Assembly: GCA_903903975.1 (NCBI GenBank)
Contig: CAIVAS010000049.1
Coordinates: 1 to 39,581, forward strand
From: an uncultured Burkholderiales bacterium
Lineage (GTDB): Bacteria > Pseudomonadota > Gammaproteobacteria > Burkholderiales > Burkholderiaceae_E
DNA length: 39,581 bases
Reading direction: 5' to 3'
Position 1 is the stretch's first letter. Each line of letters opens with the position of its first letter. Under the pieces are notes generated by a model, which did no database searches, was not told the DNA's origin, and saw only the letters and a list, made by a program, of their open reading frames with translations. A program made the position numbers and the translations under genes. Below are positions 17,369 to 26,077 of the stretch, in pieces.

Positions 17369-19390
17369 TCAGAAGAGCTGCCGGAATCGAAGCGCCACCA
17401 TCGCATCGATCGGCGCGGTCGCATCATGGTTGGGCTGCTGGCGCACCGCCAGCACCGCGCTGACCGAGCGATCGCGGCCCAGCGGCGCGCGATAGGCGAA
17501 TTCGGTCAGCAGTTCACGACCCGAGGGCACCAGCGACAGGCTGCGGTTCGACATCACCGCATTGCCATCGGCATCGACGCCCGACTGCAATGAGGCCGAG
17601 ACCGTTCCGGAGCGGGAGCGCAGGGGTTGCGACACCGACAGCGACAGGCCGTCGCCGCTCATGAACGCATCGCGATGAACCAGCGCGACCGACATGGCCT
17701 CGGTCACCGAAGCGCTGACCACGCCCACCATGCCGGAGGTCTGCACGGTGGGCGTGCGACCGACCGCATAGGAGCCCGCCAGCACGGTCTTCGATGTGAG
17801 GCTCAGCGCTGCACCGAACTGAACCGCTTCGGTCTGCACTTTCTGATTGACGGTCAAGCCGCCCGAACCGATCGAGCCGAGCCAGGCGCCCTGCTCCTGC
17901 GAATTGCTCCAGGTGGCCGACAGCGCCACGCTCTGGGTCATCCGGTGCGAGACCTCGAGCAGCAAGGTGCGCGCATCGACCTGGGTCCAGGCCGTGCCAT
18001 TCGGCTCGGTCGCCGCACCGGTATAAAGGCCTGCCTTGAACAGAGTGTCGCCATAGCGCAGGCCGCGAGCCAGCATGGCGCCACGGGGGGTGAGTGCCGC
18101 ATAAGGATTGGCCAGCGCAGCGACGTCCAGTCCGGCAGCGATGCCGAAGTACTGCCCGCCCTGATTGCCCGCGCCGAATGCGAACTCACCCGCTTCGTCG
18201 TTGCGAATGAGCGCAAACGACTCGGCAGCCTGCACCAGCAGCCGGGTGCCGTCGGGCAGCAATTTCTCGACCTGCTGCATGCGCAGATCCATCGTATCGA
18301 AGGTGCGTCCGAGCATCATCGGCAAGGGATCGACCAGGCGTGACTGCAGGTTCACGCTGTAGTCGCGCTGATAGCTGTCAACGCCAACGACGGTCAAGGC
18401 ATTGGCAGCGGCCGGCTGACCGAGTGCCACGGTCGCAGGCGACAGACGCATTGCGGTACTGCCGCCGACCGTGACTGTGCCGGTACCGGTCGCGCTGCTC
18501 AATTTGCCCACCGGTCGCATCGCTGCATCGACATCGAGCAGACCGCGACCGTAGACCGGATCGGTGCCGCGCGCACCGAGATCGCGGGCAGTGGCCAGCA
18601 GGATCGACCCGACATCCTTCGGGCTTAGCCGGGGCCAGGCCGCCTGCAGGCGGGCGGCAGCGCCCGAGACCGCCGGTGCGGCCATCGAGGTGCCGGACAA
18701 CTGGGTCTGGGCGGTGTCGCTGTTGGCAAAGCTGGACTTGATATCGACACCCGGCGCAACCAGGAACCATTGCGCGGTATCGCCCGCCCGATTCGAGAAG
18801 GCCGCAATGCGATTGCTGGCATCGACCGCACCGACCGCAATCACTGCACCGCGTGCCTGAGCACCGTTGGCCCATGATTGCGCGGCAAAACGCGCAGGCC
18901 AGTCGGGGGCCGCCGCGCCGCGATTGCCGGCGGCCACGACAACCAGCGCACCCTGTGCCACCGCATCGCGAATCGCCGCTGCGGCAACCGGTGCACCAGC
19001 CGACAGACTGAGGTTGAGAATGCCGACGCGAGTCGACGCCCAGTTGATGCCGGCCGACAGCGACGCATCGTTTGCGCCGCTGGTTGTGAAGACCTGCACC
19101 GGCACAATGGTGAGATTGCCGGCCCCGCCCGCATTGGCGGCAAGGATGCCGGCCACATGGGTGCCATGGCCCACCAGATCGCGGGTATCGGTGCCGCCGT
19201 CGACGGCGTTGTAGCCGGTCTGCACCACGCCGCGCAAATCGACATGACTGGCTCGAACCCCGGTATCGATCAGGCCGACGCTCACCTGCGCATGGGCCGC
19301 TGTGCCGGCCACCGTCAGCACCATCGCAAACGTCGCGGGCCGCAAGAATCGGCCTGTAAAACTCGACGAAGCAAAGGAGAAAGCGGTCAT
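17369..19390 (-). CDS. Secreted S8 (subtilisin) serine protease with probable C-terminal outer-membrane barrel
   Basis: Protein of 673 residues. A signal peptide ends near AAHA (about residue 34). The subtilase domain follows at once: Asp42 in GLIDTGV, His75 in GHGTHVAG, oxyanion Asn156 in VVAAGN and Ser235 in SGTSMAAP. The domain ends near residue 290. The remaining 380 residues alternate in the way of beta-strands (LLLEVSHRMTQSVALSATWS and similar) and end VALRFRQLF, with the terminal aromatic residue expected of an outer-membrane barrel. I infer an autotransporter-like architecture. No I9-type propeptide is present between signal and catalytic domain. Substrate unknown. The gene stands alone, 159 bp after the nitrobindin-like gene, with a palindrome upstream. 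Confidence 0.85.
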   Translation of the reverse strand: MTAFSFASSSFTGRFLRPATFAMVLTVAGTAAHAQVSVGLIDTGVRASHVDLRGVVQTGYNAVDGGTDTRDLVGHGTHVAGILAANAGGAGNLTIVPVQVFTTSGANDASLSAGINWASTRVGILNLSLSAGAPVAAAAIRDAVAQGALVVVAAGNRGAAAPDWPARFAAQSWANGAQARGAVIAVGAVDASNRIAAFSNRAGDTAQWFLVAPGVDIKSSFANSDTAQTQLSGTSMAAPAVSGAAARLQAAWPRLSPKDVGSILLATARDLGARGTDPVYGRGLLDVDAAMRPVGKLSSATGTGTVTVGGSTAMRLSPATVALGQPAAANALTVVGVDSYQRDYSVNLQSRLVDPLPMMLGRTFDTMDLRMQQVEKLLPDGTRLLVQAAESFALIRNDEAGEFAFGAGNQGGQYFGIAAGLDVAALANPYAALTPRGAMLARGLRYGDTLFKAGLYTGAATEPNGTAWTQVDARTLLLEVSHRMTQSVALSATWSNSQEQGAWLGSIGSGGLTVNQKVQTEAVQFGAALSLTSKTVLAGSYAVGRTPTVQTSGMVGVVSASVTEAMSVALVHRDAFMSGDGLSLSVSQPLRSRSGTVSASLQSGVDADGNAVMSNRSLSLVPSGRELLTEFAYRAPLGRDRSVSAVLAVRQQPNHDATAPIDAMVALRFRQLF

Positions 19391-19445
19391 TGACTGCGCC
19401 CGATTGGCTGATGCAGCGAATCGTGGCGGCCAATCGATTTTCAGT

Positions 19446-19463
19446 CTGTGAAGCCCTTCACAG
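19446..19463. promoter_or_regulatory. Perfect 18-bp palindrome upstream of the protease gene
   Basis: ctgtgaag (19446-19453), cc, cttcacag (19456-19463) lies 56-73 bp before the protease start. It has no T-run on either strand, so an operator is more likely than a terminator. A second small inverted repeat, gctcg-tcgg-cgagc, follows at 19467-19480. Confidence 0.45.
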
Positions 19464-19549
19464 GCCGCTCGTCGGCGAGCAGCAAGCGTGCATTACGTCA
19501 CCCGAAAACCGCAATCAGTTCATGCCGGTGACTTGACACCGCTACCGGC

Positions 19550-20182
19550 TCATCGGGCCAGCGGATTGGGCGTGGCCTCGCCGATGCGCCGAAGGCGATT
19601 GCGGTCGGTGTGATGAAAGGGTTCGGCCAGCCCGCGAATCTGCAGCACGGTGTCTTCGTCGTAGCTCCAGCCGCCTTCGGGATGAACCGTCACCTTGATT
19701 CGAAATTCGGTCGTGCGAAACGCTTCATCGAGAAAGGGCGCCGAGCACACCCCCCAGGTGTGAAGCCCGCGCGTAGCCACCAGCTCGAACTCGGTGGCAT
19801 CGGGAGCCGCGTGGCCGGCCGCCATCGCCACCTGACCGCGAGGAATGGTCAGGGTGTGAATGACCGTGCCGGTGGCCGGCTCCCAGAGCCAATAACCAAG
19901 CTGCTCATGATAAGTCTTGACCTGGCCGGGTTTGACGATGTGGGTGTGATAGCGCAGGCCATAAAGCAGTTGCGGCCCGTTGGTCTGTGGGTCGACCGGC
20001 TGCATCTCGAGCCGTTCGACATAGGCCTGCTTGCGTGGGCCGTCGGCCTTGGGCTTGACGTCCAGGCCGCGATCGCCTTCCCAGATGCCGGCCATCGGAC
20101 CCAGCGGCCCGAGGTTGCGCAGGGTGTGGACGTCGATATCGGACGGCTCGGTGTAGATGTCGGTCGGAAAGCTGTGCGCCAT
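19550..20182 (-). CDS. Nitrobindin-like heme-binding beta-barrel protein (FABP-like)
   Basis: Protein of 210 residues with the marks of the nitrobindin/THAP4-type beta-barrel family. These are GPLGPMAGIWEGDRGLDV near the start (about 27-44), YHTHIVKPGQVKTYHEQLGYW, TVIHTLTIPRGQVAMAAG, and FHHTDRNRLRRIG close to the C-terminus, where the HTDRN histidine is the conserved heme ligand of the family. Characterised members bind ferric heme and react with nitric oxide or isomerise peroxynitrite; whether this one does is not known. No signal peptide, so cytoplasmic. It follows the glycosyltransferase gene by 54 bp on the same strand. The ribosome-binding site is weak. Confidence 0.85.
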   Translation of the reverse strand: MAHSFPTDIYTEPSDIDVHTLRNLGPLGPMAGIWEGDRGLDVKPKADGPRKQAYVERLEMQPVDPQTNGPQLLYGLRYHTHIVKPGQVKTYHEQLGYWLWEPATGTVIHTLTIPRGQVAMAAGHAAPDATEFELVATRGLHTWGVCSAPFLDEAFRTTEFRIKVTVHPEGGWSYDEDTVLQIRGLAEPFHHTDRNRLRRIGEATPNPLAR

Positions 20183-20236
20183 CGCTGGGTCCGCAAGAAA
20201 GATCAGTCATTGGAAAGGCGAATCGACCGGCCGACC

Positions 20237-21226
20237 CTACAGCAGCTTGAGCATCTGCGCCATTCGCCGCTCATAGGTGTGGTCCTGCAGCACTCGCCGA
20301 TGGCCAGCCTGTGCCAGAGCCTCGCAGGCCTCCCGATCGGCCAGCCATTCGCGCAGCAGTCCCGGCAAACTATCCAGGTCACGATAAATCGCGATTTCTT
20401 TGCCTACTTCGAAAAGGCTCGGGATCTCATCCTTGAAATCGACGATCTGGAAGGCGCCGCAAGCGGGCGCCTCAAAGAGGCGCGGATTGACGCCATGGCT
20501 GAAGCGACCGAACCAGGTGTGAAAATTGAGCACAATCCGGGCACTGCTGAAATAGATCGACATCTGCTCGGGCGCGAAAAAGCCCGGGGTCAGGAGCGCG
20601 CGCAGCGGCGAGTCAGACGCGATCTTTTTCTGCCACGGCCCATACAGGCGCAGGTTCAACCCGGCCTTGACAAGCATCTCGATCAGCTGCTGCCGCGCCG
20701 GACTCCAGTCGCCGGCAAAGCAGACATCACAGGCCGAGGCCGGATCGGGCGGCGAGGCATGATGAATCGTCGGCGCACAGGCGGTCGGCAGGAAATGCGA
20801 TCGCACGCCGAGCGCGTCCTCGACCTGCCGGGCACAGACCGATGAATTGCTGAAATAGACGTCGTATTCGGCGGCTCGATCGAAAACGGGCTGAGCCTGG
20901 AAGGGATCATTGATCCACCAGCAGGCCCGCAGGGTGCCCCGCTCGCGGGCGAAGGTGAGGGTCTGCTGACTGATGTGCAGACCGTAGATGGTGAACAGCA
21001 GATCGGGCCTGAATTCATCGATCGCGCGGCGCAGTCGCCGGTTGACCGGCCCCCAGAACTCGGTATCGCGCCACAGTGGCGCCAGTCTTTTACCAGCCTT
21101 TTCAGCCAGCGTCGGATAGTAGTCCTCGACGCGCACCTCATGACCGAGCGCTCGCAGCGCAGCGGCGGAAAAACCGCTCATCGGGACTGTTTTGAGTTTG
21201 CCTGGGACGACAAGGAGGATCTTCAT
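20237..21226 (-). CDS. CgeB-like glycosyltransferase (family 1 type)
   Basis: Predicted GT-B fold glycosyltransferase of 329 residues. It starts MKILLVVPG and has GLHISQQTLTFARERGTLRACWWINDP (key part CWWINDP), typical of CgeB/DUF3880-type proteins. A C-terminal Glyco_trans_1_2-like domain follows: ARIVLNFHTW, VNPRLFEAPACGAFQIVDFK, and a closing ALAQAGHRRVLQDHTYERRM. Such enzymes decorate surface polysaccharide, protein or spore coat; no acceptor can be read here. I choose the ATG at 21226, since the in-frame ATG at 21295 adds 23 residues outside the fold. No good Shine-Dalgarno sequence is seen. No other polysaccharide gene is adjacent. Confidence 0.82.
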   Translation of the reverse strand: MKILLVVPGKLKTVPMSGFSAAALRALGHEVRVEDYYPTLAEKAGKRLAPLWRDTEFWGPVNRRLRRAIDEFRPDLLFTIYGLHISQQTLTFARERGTLRACWWINDPFQAQPVFDRAAEYDVYFSNSSVCARQVEDALGVRSHFLPTACAPTIHHASPPDPASACDVCFAGDWSPARQQLIEMLVKAGLNLRLYGPWQKKIASDSPLRALLTPGFFAPEQMSIYFSSARIVLNFHTWFGRFSHGVNPRLFEAPACGAFQIVDFKDEIPSLFEVGKEIAIYRDLDSLPGLLREWLADREACEALAQAGHRRVLQDHTYERRMAQMLKLL

Positions 21227-21368
21227 CGGGCGGAACTGCGGTTCTGTACTGCGGTTCTGACGATCAGCCTTAGCCGGAAACTTCCGGAACGACATGATAT
21301 TCGCGCAGCATTAGGAACTTAACCGCGCATCACCAGCTTGAACGGGCGCCTCGTCTGTCGCCCGGAAC

Positions 21369-21394
21369 AAAAAAGGCCTACAAAGCTGCAGGCC
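21369..21394 (-). terminator. Intrinsic terminator after tRNA-fMet
   Basis: On the minus strand, ggcctgca, loop gctt, tgtaggcc (8 bp with one G-U pair) is followed by six Ts (21374-21369). It lies 55 bp after the tRNA CCA end. A five-T run on the plus strand just beyond the stem may make it bidirectional. Confidence 0.88.
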
Positions 21395-21447
21395 GGTTTT
21401 TGATTCGTCTGCCAAAGAAGATTAAGTAGACGACACTGAAATGCTGT

Positions 21448-21525
<78 letters not shown>

Positions 21526-21539
21526 TCCGTAAGCCGATC

Positions 21540-21569
21540 ACAATAGCACATCGCCGGGCGCATCACCAA
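21540..21569 (-). promoter_or_regulatory. Promoter of tRNA-fMet
   Basis: Minus strand: -35 TTGGTG (21569-21564), 18-bp spacer, -10 TATTGT (21545-21540) preceded by TGC as an extended -10. Predicted start is 7-8 bases before the mature tRNA 5' end. Confidence 0.6.
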
Positions 21570-21593
21570 GCCAAGGTCGATGCAGGCCGTCAC

Positions 21594-21602
21594 TGCTACA
21601 CT
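21594..21602 (+). promoter_or_regulatory. Extended -10 element for the NUDIX-aat-bpt-pyrD unit
   Basis: tgctacact contains TGn followed by TACACT at 21597-21602, 27 bp before the NUDIX start. No good -35 is visible. It lies back to back with the tRNA promoter. Confidence 0.35.
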
Positions 21603-21629
21603 CGTTTCGTCTATTTACAGCCCATCACC

Positions 21630-22181
21630 ATGAAATTCTGCTCGAGCTGCGGTCGTGAAGTGATCCTCCAGATTCCTGATGGGGATAACCGACATCGCTA
21701 CTGCTGCAAGCACTGCAGCGCCATTCATTACCAGAATCCCCGCATGGTGATCGGCACGGTCACCGTCTGGGAAGAAAAAATTCTGCTTTGCAAGCGCGCC
21801 ATCGAGCCGCGTCACGGCTACTGGACGCTGCCGGCCGGATTCATGGAAAACGGTGAAACCACCGACGAAGGGGCGGCCCGCGAGACCCTCGAAGAAGCCG
21901 GTGCACGGATCGATATGGGTCCGCTGTTTTCGATGATCGACGTGCCCCACGTCGATCAGGTTCATATGTTCTACCGCGCCTCGCTGCTGCATCTGGATTT
22001 CGAGCCGGGCCCGGAAAGCCTCGAAGCCAGACTGTTCCATGAAGACGAAATCCCCTGGGACGACATTGCATTTCGCACGGTCGGCCAGACGCTCAAGTGG
22101 TTCTTCGAAGACCGGCGCAGCGGTCGATACGATCTGCATACCAGCGCGATCCGCTACCAGCCGCCTCGTCCCGAAGCCTGA
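21630..22181 (+). CDS. NUDIX hydrolase with N-terminal zinc ribbon
   Basis: Protein of 183 residues. The N-terminal zinc ribbon has CSSCG (about 4-8) and CCKHCSAIHYQNP (about 28-40). The NUDIX fold follows; the box begins GFMENGETTDEGAARETLEE, with the REtLEEaG core that binds divalent metal. Zinc-ribbon NUDIX enzymes of this type cleave nucleoside diphosphate derivatives such as ADP-ribose or NADH; the substrate here is not certain. The ATG at 21630 is chosen over an in-frame ATG at 21489, because that start would place the tRNA gene inside the coding sequence. It is the first gene of a run with aat 17 bp downstream. Confidence 0.93.
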   Translation: MKFCSSCGREVILQIPDGDNRHRYCCKHCSAIHYQNPRMVIGTVTVWEEKILLCKRAIEPRHGYWTLPAGFMENGETTDEGAARETLEEAGARIDMGPLFSMIDVPHVDQVHMFYRASLLHLDFEPGPESLEARLFHEDEIPWDDIAFRTVGQTLKWFFEDRRSGRYDLHTSAIRYQPPRPEA

Positions 22182-22198
22182 CCCGATCAGCGGGCCGC

Positions 22199-22909
22199 AT
22201 GCTGACCTGGATCGACCCCGCTGCGCCCCTGCCCCACGCCTCGCTCGCGCTGAACGAACCCGACGGCCTGGTGGCCGCCGGTCGGGACCTCTCGGCGCGA
22301 CGTCTTCTCGAGGCCTATCGCGGCGGCATTTTCCCCTGGTACAGCATTGGGCAGCCGGTACTCTGGTGGTCGCCCGATCCGCGCATGGTGCTGTTCATCG
22401 ACGAGTTCAAATTGTCGCGCTCGCTCACCAAAACGCTGCGTCGCCTTCGCCGCGAGGGCTTCTGGCAGATCAGCCTCGATACCGATTTCGAGGCGGTGAT
22501 GACGCAGTGCGCCCAGCCTCGTCCCGATCAGGATGGCACCTGGATCACGCAGGCCATCATCAATGCCTATTGCGACCTGCACCGGATGGGGCATGCGCAC
22601 TCGGTTGAGATTCGCGAAAACGGCGAATTGATCGGTGGCCTTTATGGCGTGTCGATCGGACGGATGTTCTATGGCGAATCAATGTTCGCGCGACGCACCG
22701 ATGCCTCGAAAGCCGCTCTGGCCGGGCTTGTCGGGATGCTCAAAGCGCAGGGATTCACCATGATAGACTGCCAGCAGACGACCTCGCATCTGGCTTCGCT
22801 GGGTGGACGCGCGATCCCTCGGACGGTTTTTCTCGAGCAGATTGCGGCACTGACCGCGCAGCCTTCGCCCGACTGGTCGTCGATGCAGGTCAGGTTTCCG
22901 GCGGTTTGA
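22199..22909 (+). CDS. aat: Leucyl/phenylalanyl-tRNA--protein transferase
   Basis: Adds Leu or Phe from aminoacyl-tRNA to proteins with N-terminal Lys or Arg, marking them for ClpS/ClpAP in the bacterial N-degron pathway. The protein is 236 residues. Family segments are [29 protein letters not shown] (core [10 protein letters not shown]), [50 protein letters not shown], and [21 protein letters not shown] near the end. The ATG at 22199 is chosen because the family N-terminus (LTWID..) begins there. It is followed by bpt after 31 bp. Confidence 0.96.
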   Translation: MLTWIDPAAPLPHASLALNEPDGLVAAGRDLSARRLLEAYRGGIFPWYSIGQPVLWWSPDPRMVLFIDEFKLSRSLTKTLRRLRREGFWQISLDTDFEAVMTQCAQPRPDQDGTWITQAIINAYCDLHRMGHAHSVEIRENGELIGGLYGVSIGRMFYGESMFARRTDASKAALAGLVGMLKAQGFTMIDCQQTTSHLASLGGRAIPRTVFLEQIAALTAQPSPDWSSMQVRFPAV

Positions 22910-22940
22910 ACCCTCACGTTTCCATCCAGACGCCATCGGC

Positions 22941-23669
22941 ATGACGCTCCTCCACGAACTGCCGTTCTCGGCGCTCCAGTTCTACGCGACAGCGCCTTAT
23001 CCCTGCAGTTACCTCGAGGGACTCCAGGCCCGCTCGCAGGTTGCCACGCCCAATCATCTGATCAACGCCGATGTCTACAGCCAGCTGGTGCGCTCAGGCT
23101 TTCGGCGCAGCGGCGTCTTCACTTACCGGCCCCACTGCGACGGCTGCCGCGCCTGCGTGCCGGTGCGGGTTCCGGTGGCGAGCTTCGTCCCCGACCGCAG
23201 CCAGCGACGGGCCCTGAAGCGCCACGCCGATCTGCGCACCCTGATTGCCCGCCTCGCCTTCTCGCCGGAGCACTACGCGCTTTATCTGCGGTATCAGTCA
23301 AAACGGCATTCAGGTGGCGGCATGGACCACGACAGCCGCGACCAGTACGCGCAGTTCCTGCTGCAAAGCAAGGTGAATACCCGGCTGGTCGAATTCAGGA
23401 CTGAAGACGGCACGCTGCAGATGGTGTCGATCATCGATGTGCTCGATGACGGCCTGTCGTCGGTCTACACCTTCTTCGACCCCGATCTGCCGAATGCGAG
23501 TCTGGGCACCTTCAACGTGCTCTGGCAGATCGAGCAATGCCGCCAATTGGGGCTGGCTCATCTCTATCTGGGCTACTGGATCGCACAGAGCCCGAAGATG
23601 GCCTACAAGGCGCGTTTCAGGCCGATCGAGCACTTTGAGAACGGCCAGTGGCAGGTGCTTGACGCGTGA
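22941..23669 (+). CDS. bpt: Aspartate/glutamate leucyltransferase Bpt (arginyltransferase family)
   Basis: Puts Leu onto proteins with N-terminal Asp or Glu, the second transferase of the bacterial N-degron pathway. The protein is 242 residues. Segments seen include [43 protein letters not shown] (with the CDGCRAC cysteines), [39 protein letters not shown] and [20 protein letters not shown]. It lies directly after aat, and its TGA overlaps the GTG start of pyrD. This aat-bpt-pyrD order is familiar from Burkholderiales. Confidence 0.95.
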   Translation: MTLLHELPFSALQFYATAPYPCSYLEGLQARSQVATPNHLINADVYSQLVRSGFRRSGVFTYRPHCDGCRACVPVRVPVASFVPDRSQRRALKRHADLRTLIARLAFSPEHYALYLRYQSKRHSGGGMDHDSRDQYAQFLLQSKVNTRLVEFRTEDGTLQMVSIIDVLDDGLSSVYTFFDPDLPNASLGTFNVLWQIEQCRQLGLAHLYLGYWIAQSPKMAYKARFRPIEHFENGQWQVLDA

Positions 23670-24694
23670 GCCTCTACCGCCTGGCAAGACCCCTGCTGTT
23701 TGCACTCGATGCCGAACATGCCCACGACCTGACCCTGGCGTCGATGGGCCCAATGGCCGCCAGCGGCGCACTGCGTCTGGCGGCAGGGCCGATGGTCGAC
23801 GATCCGGTCGACCTGCTTGGGCTGCGGTTTGCCAATCGCATCGGGCTGGCAGCCGGCCTCGACAAAAACGCCGCCCATGTCGATGCCCTGGCCCAGATGG
23901 GATTCGGTTTCATCGAAGTGGGTACGGTCACGCCACGCCCGCAATCGGGCAATCCGCGCCCCCGCATTTTCCGTCTGCCGCAACGATCGGCCCTGATCAA
24001 CCGGCTCGGCTTCAACAACCTCGGGCTCGATACCTTCGTGGCCAATCTGGCCCGAACCGGCTATCGGGGTGTGCTCGGTGCCAATATCGGCAAGAACGCA
24101 GATACGCCGCTTGAGCGCGCCACCGACGACTATCTGATCGGTCTGCGGCGGGTCTGGCCGCTCGCCGGCTATGTCACCGTCAATGTGTCATCGCCCAATA
24201 CCAGCGGCCTGCGCTCGCTGCAGGAAGGCGAGGCACTCGTTGGCCTTCTGGCCGCCCTCGACACCGAGCGCGCACAACTGGCCAGAACACACCATCGCAG
24301 CGTACCCCTGCTGGTCAAGATCGCGCCCGACCTCGATGACGAGCGCATCGCCTTTATCGCGGCAGCGCTGGTGCGACACAGCATCGATGGCGTCATTGCC
24401 ACCAACACCACCCTGGCGCGGGAGGCGGTCAAGGGCTTGCCCCATGGCGAAGAAGCCGGCGGCTTGTCGGGTGCACCGGTCTTTGAAGCCAGCAACCGGG
24501 TGATCAGGGCATTGCGGGCCCTGTTGCCGCCGCGCTATCCGATCGTCGGTGTGGGTGGGGTGATGTCGGGCTCGGATGCCCGCGCCAAGCTTGCTGCCGG
24601 CGCCGACCTGGTCCAGGTCTATACCGGCCTGATCTATCGTGGCCCGGCGCTGGTGGGCGAGTGCGCGCGATCAATGGCCAGGGGCTCGAGGTAG
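23666..24694 (+). CDS. pyrD: Dihydroorotate dehydrogenase (quinone), class 2
   Basis: Inner-membrane-associated flavoenzyme of pyrimidine synthesis that oxidises dihydroorotate to orotate and reduces ubiquinone. The protein is 342 residues. The N-terminal helix that docks to the membrane is present ([20 protein letters not shown]), then [49 protein letters not shown] with the catalytic serine, IGVGG-type phosphate site (here [10 protein letters not shown]) and [12 protein letters not shown]. The start is a GTG overlapping the bpt TGA. Its last 61 bp overlap the 3' end of the nitrile hydratase beta gene on the other strand. Confidence 0.97.
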   Translation: MSLYRLARPLLFALDAEHAHDLTLASMGPMAASGALRLAAGPMVDDPVDLLGLRFANRIGLAAGLDKNAAHVDALAQMGFGFIEVGTVTPRPQSGNPRPRIFRLPQRSALINRLGFNNLGLDTFVANLARTGYRGVLGANIGKNADTPLERATDDYLIGLRRVWPLAGYVTVNVSSPNTSGLRSLQEGEALVGLLAALDTERAQLARTHHRSVPLLVKIAPDLDDERIAFIAAALVRHSIDGVIATNTTLAREAVKGLPHGEEAGGLSGAPVFEASNRVIRALRALLPPRYPIVGVGGVMSGSDARAKLAAGADLVQVYTGLIYRGPALVGECARSMARGSR

Positions 24695-25332
24695 GGTTCC
24701 CAGCAATCGACGAAGACGCTTGATGCGGTGGTGTCGGCACCCCAGAGCTCGCGAGCATCGAAGCGAACGGTATAGAGCCAGCAGGGCGATTCGCCTTCGC
24801 CGCGGGCATGCGTGTCGGGATAGACATGGGTGCCGTGCAGCGACACGATCGTGCCTTGGCGCCCGCGGACATAACGCGGCAGTCGGGTATGCGTGGCCGG
24901 GTTGATCTGGCGGGCCAAGACGTCCTCACCCACTGCAAACCGCGCCGGCGAAGGCGCCTCGCGCTCGGTCGGCGCGCCGCGCGCCAGCACGGCCGGTACT
25001 GCGTCGGCACTCAGCACGCGGGCCAGCGGGCTCGGCGGCTCGCGCATTTGACCGTCAGCGAGTTCGGCCTCGGTGATCTGTCCACGCTCAAGCATCAGGC
25101 GCACCAGCGCCTCGAACCAGATCCGATAGTAGGTGCTCGCCAGGTATTGCGCCGGCGGCAAGGATTCCCGCGCGAATCGCCCCTGATCGAGATTCCAGCT
25201 GCCGGTCGCGCCCATCGCCAAGGTCAGAGCGAAGGCTCGCGATTCCCAGGCTTCATGAAAATGCTCGTCGTCGGCATCGGGCACGACCCGCCCGAAACCC
25301 TGCATGCCGCCGAGATCTTGTGCGCCGTTCAT
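24634..25332 (-). CDS. nthB: Nitrile hydratase beta subunit
   Basis: Non-catalytic partner that surrounds the metal site of the alpha subunit; 232 residues. It begins [16 protein letters not shown], diagnostic of the family. It has [33 protein letters not shown], and the C-terminal SH3-like domain with [21 protein letters not shown] (core RGRQGTI), [12 protein letters not shown] and DCWEPYLEP. The start overlaps the alpha stop by ATGA. The last residues after WEPYLEP (about 16, [15 protein letters not shown]) are encoded in the segment that overlaps pyrD, so the tail probably grew into it. No activator or amidase gene follows. Confidence 0.95.
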   Translation of the reverse strand: MNGAQDLGGMQGFGRVVPDADDEHFHEAWESRAFALTLAMGATGSWNLDQGRFARESLPPAQYLASTYYRIWFEALVRLMLERGQITEAELADGQMREPPSPLARVLSADAVPAVLARGAPTEREAPSPARFAVGEDVLARQINPATHTRLPRYVRGRQGTIVSLHGTHVYPDTHARGEGESPCWLYTVRFDARELWGADTTASSVFVDCWEPYLEPLAIDRAHSPTSAGPR

Positions 25333-25985
25333 GGTGCGGGTGCGGGTGAGGGAGGGGGGAGGGCCGCGCCGGGGGCTGAGTCGGGAAAAAGCGGCAAGCC
25401 GGTGCCGATCATCGAATCGCGGGTGATCAGCTCGGCGAGTTGCTCGGGCGACCAGTCATCGGTGCCAGCGGGTCGCGTGGGGATCACCAGATAGCGCAAC
25501 TCGGCGGTCGAATCAAACACCCGCAATTCGGTCTGCGCCGGTAGCTCGAGCCCGAAATCGGCCAGCACGCCGCGCGGATCAATGACTGCGCGTGACCGAT
25601 AAGGCGCCGACTTGTACCAGGCAGGCGGCAGGCCCAGTACCGGCCAGGGATAGCAGGAGCACAGGGTGCAGACCACCAGATGATGGACACCCGGCTCATT
25701 GAACAGCGCGACCATGTGCTCGCCCTGTCGACCGGTATAGCCGAACTCGGCGATGGCCGCGGTGGCATCGGCCGCAAGGCGGGCGCGGTAGTCGGCATCG
25801 ACCCAGGCACGCGCCACGACTTTTGCGCCGTTTCGCGGCCCGACCCGGTGCTCGTAGGTGTCGATCAGGAGGTCGAGCGCGCGGGCCTCGACATAGCCCT
25901 TGTCGATCAGCAGCTTTTCGAGCGCAAGGACGCGCAGCTCCATGTCGGAGAGCGTGTTGCGATGGGGTTCGGCGGGCGTGGTCAT
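25329..25985 (-). CDS. nthA: Nitrile hydratase alpha subunit, cobalt type
   Basis: Catalytic subunit that hydrates nitriles to amides; 218 residues. The metal-binding claw is [11 protein letters not shown], with Cys106, Cys109, Ser110 and Cys111. Thr107 marks the cobalt form; iron enzymes have Ser there. Other family parts are [30 protein letters not shown] (core [14 protein letters not shown]), [19 protein letters not shown] and [14 protein letters not shown]-like tail (here [16 protein letters not shown]). A Pro/Ala-rich tail follows (PPPSPAPAP). The ATG at 25985 has no clear Shine-Dalgarno sequence. Maturation normally needs an activator protein for cobalt insertion and cysteine oxidation; none is encoded here. 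Confidence 0.96.
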   Translation of the reverse strand: MTTPAEPHRNTLSDMELRVLALEKLLIDKGYVEARALDLLIDTYEHRVGPRNGAKVVARAWVDADYRARLAADATAAIAEFGYTGRQGEHMVALFNEPGVHHLVVCTLCSCYPWPVLGLPPAWYKSAPYRSRAVIDPRGVLADFGLELPAQTELRVFDSTAELRYLVIPTRPAGTDDWSPEQLAELITRDSMIGTGLPLFPDSAPGAALPPPSPAPAP

Positions 25986-26064
25986 GGTCGGGCAAGTCTA
26001 ACCCGGGCACGGTTCTCGGCGGTGCGGACCTGGGTCGGGATGATGGCGAGGCGGATGGCGAACG

Positions 26065-26077
26065 TAGAATCGGCCCA
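26065..26077 (+). promoter_or_regulatory. Candidate -10 six bases before the radical SAM start codon
   Basis: TAGAAT at 26065-26070 is followed by cggccc and the ATG at 26077. A -10 at this distance would start the transcript at or next to the A of ATG, giving a leaderless mRNA. No Shine-Dalgarno sequence is present. The -35 is poor. Confidence 0.35.

Noticed and set aside
19610-20845. 411-residue open frame on the plus strand
   Set aside because: Spans antisense to two real minus-strand genes and the gap between them; no family likeness.
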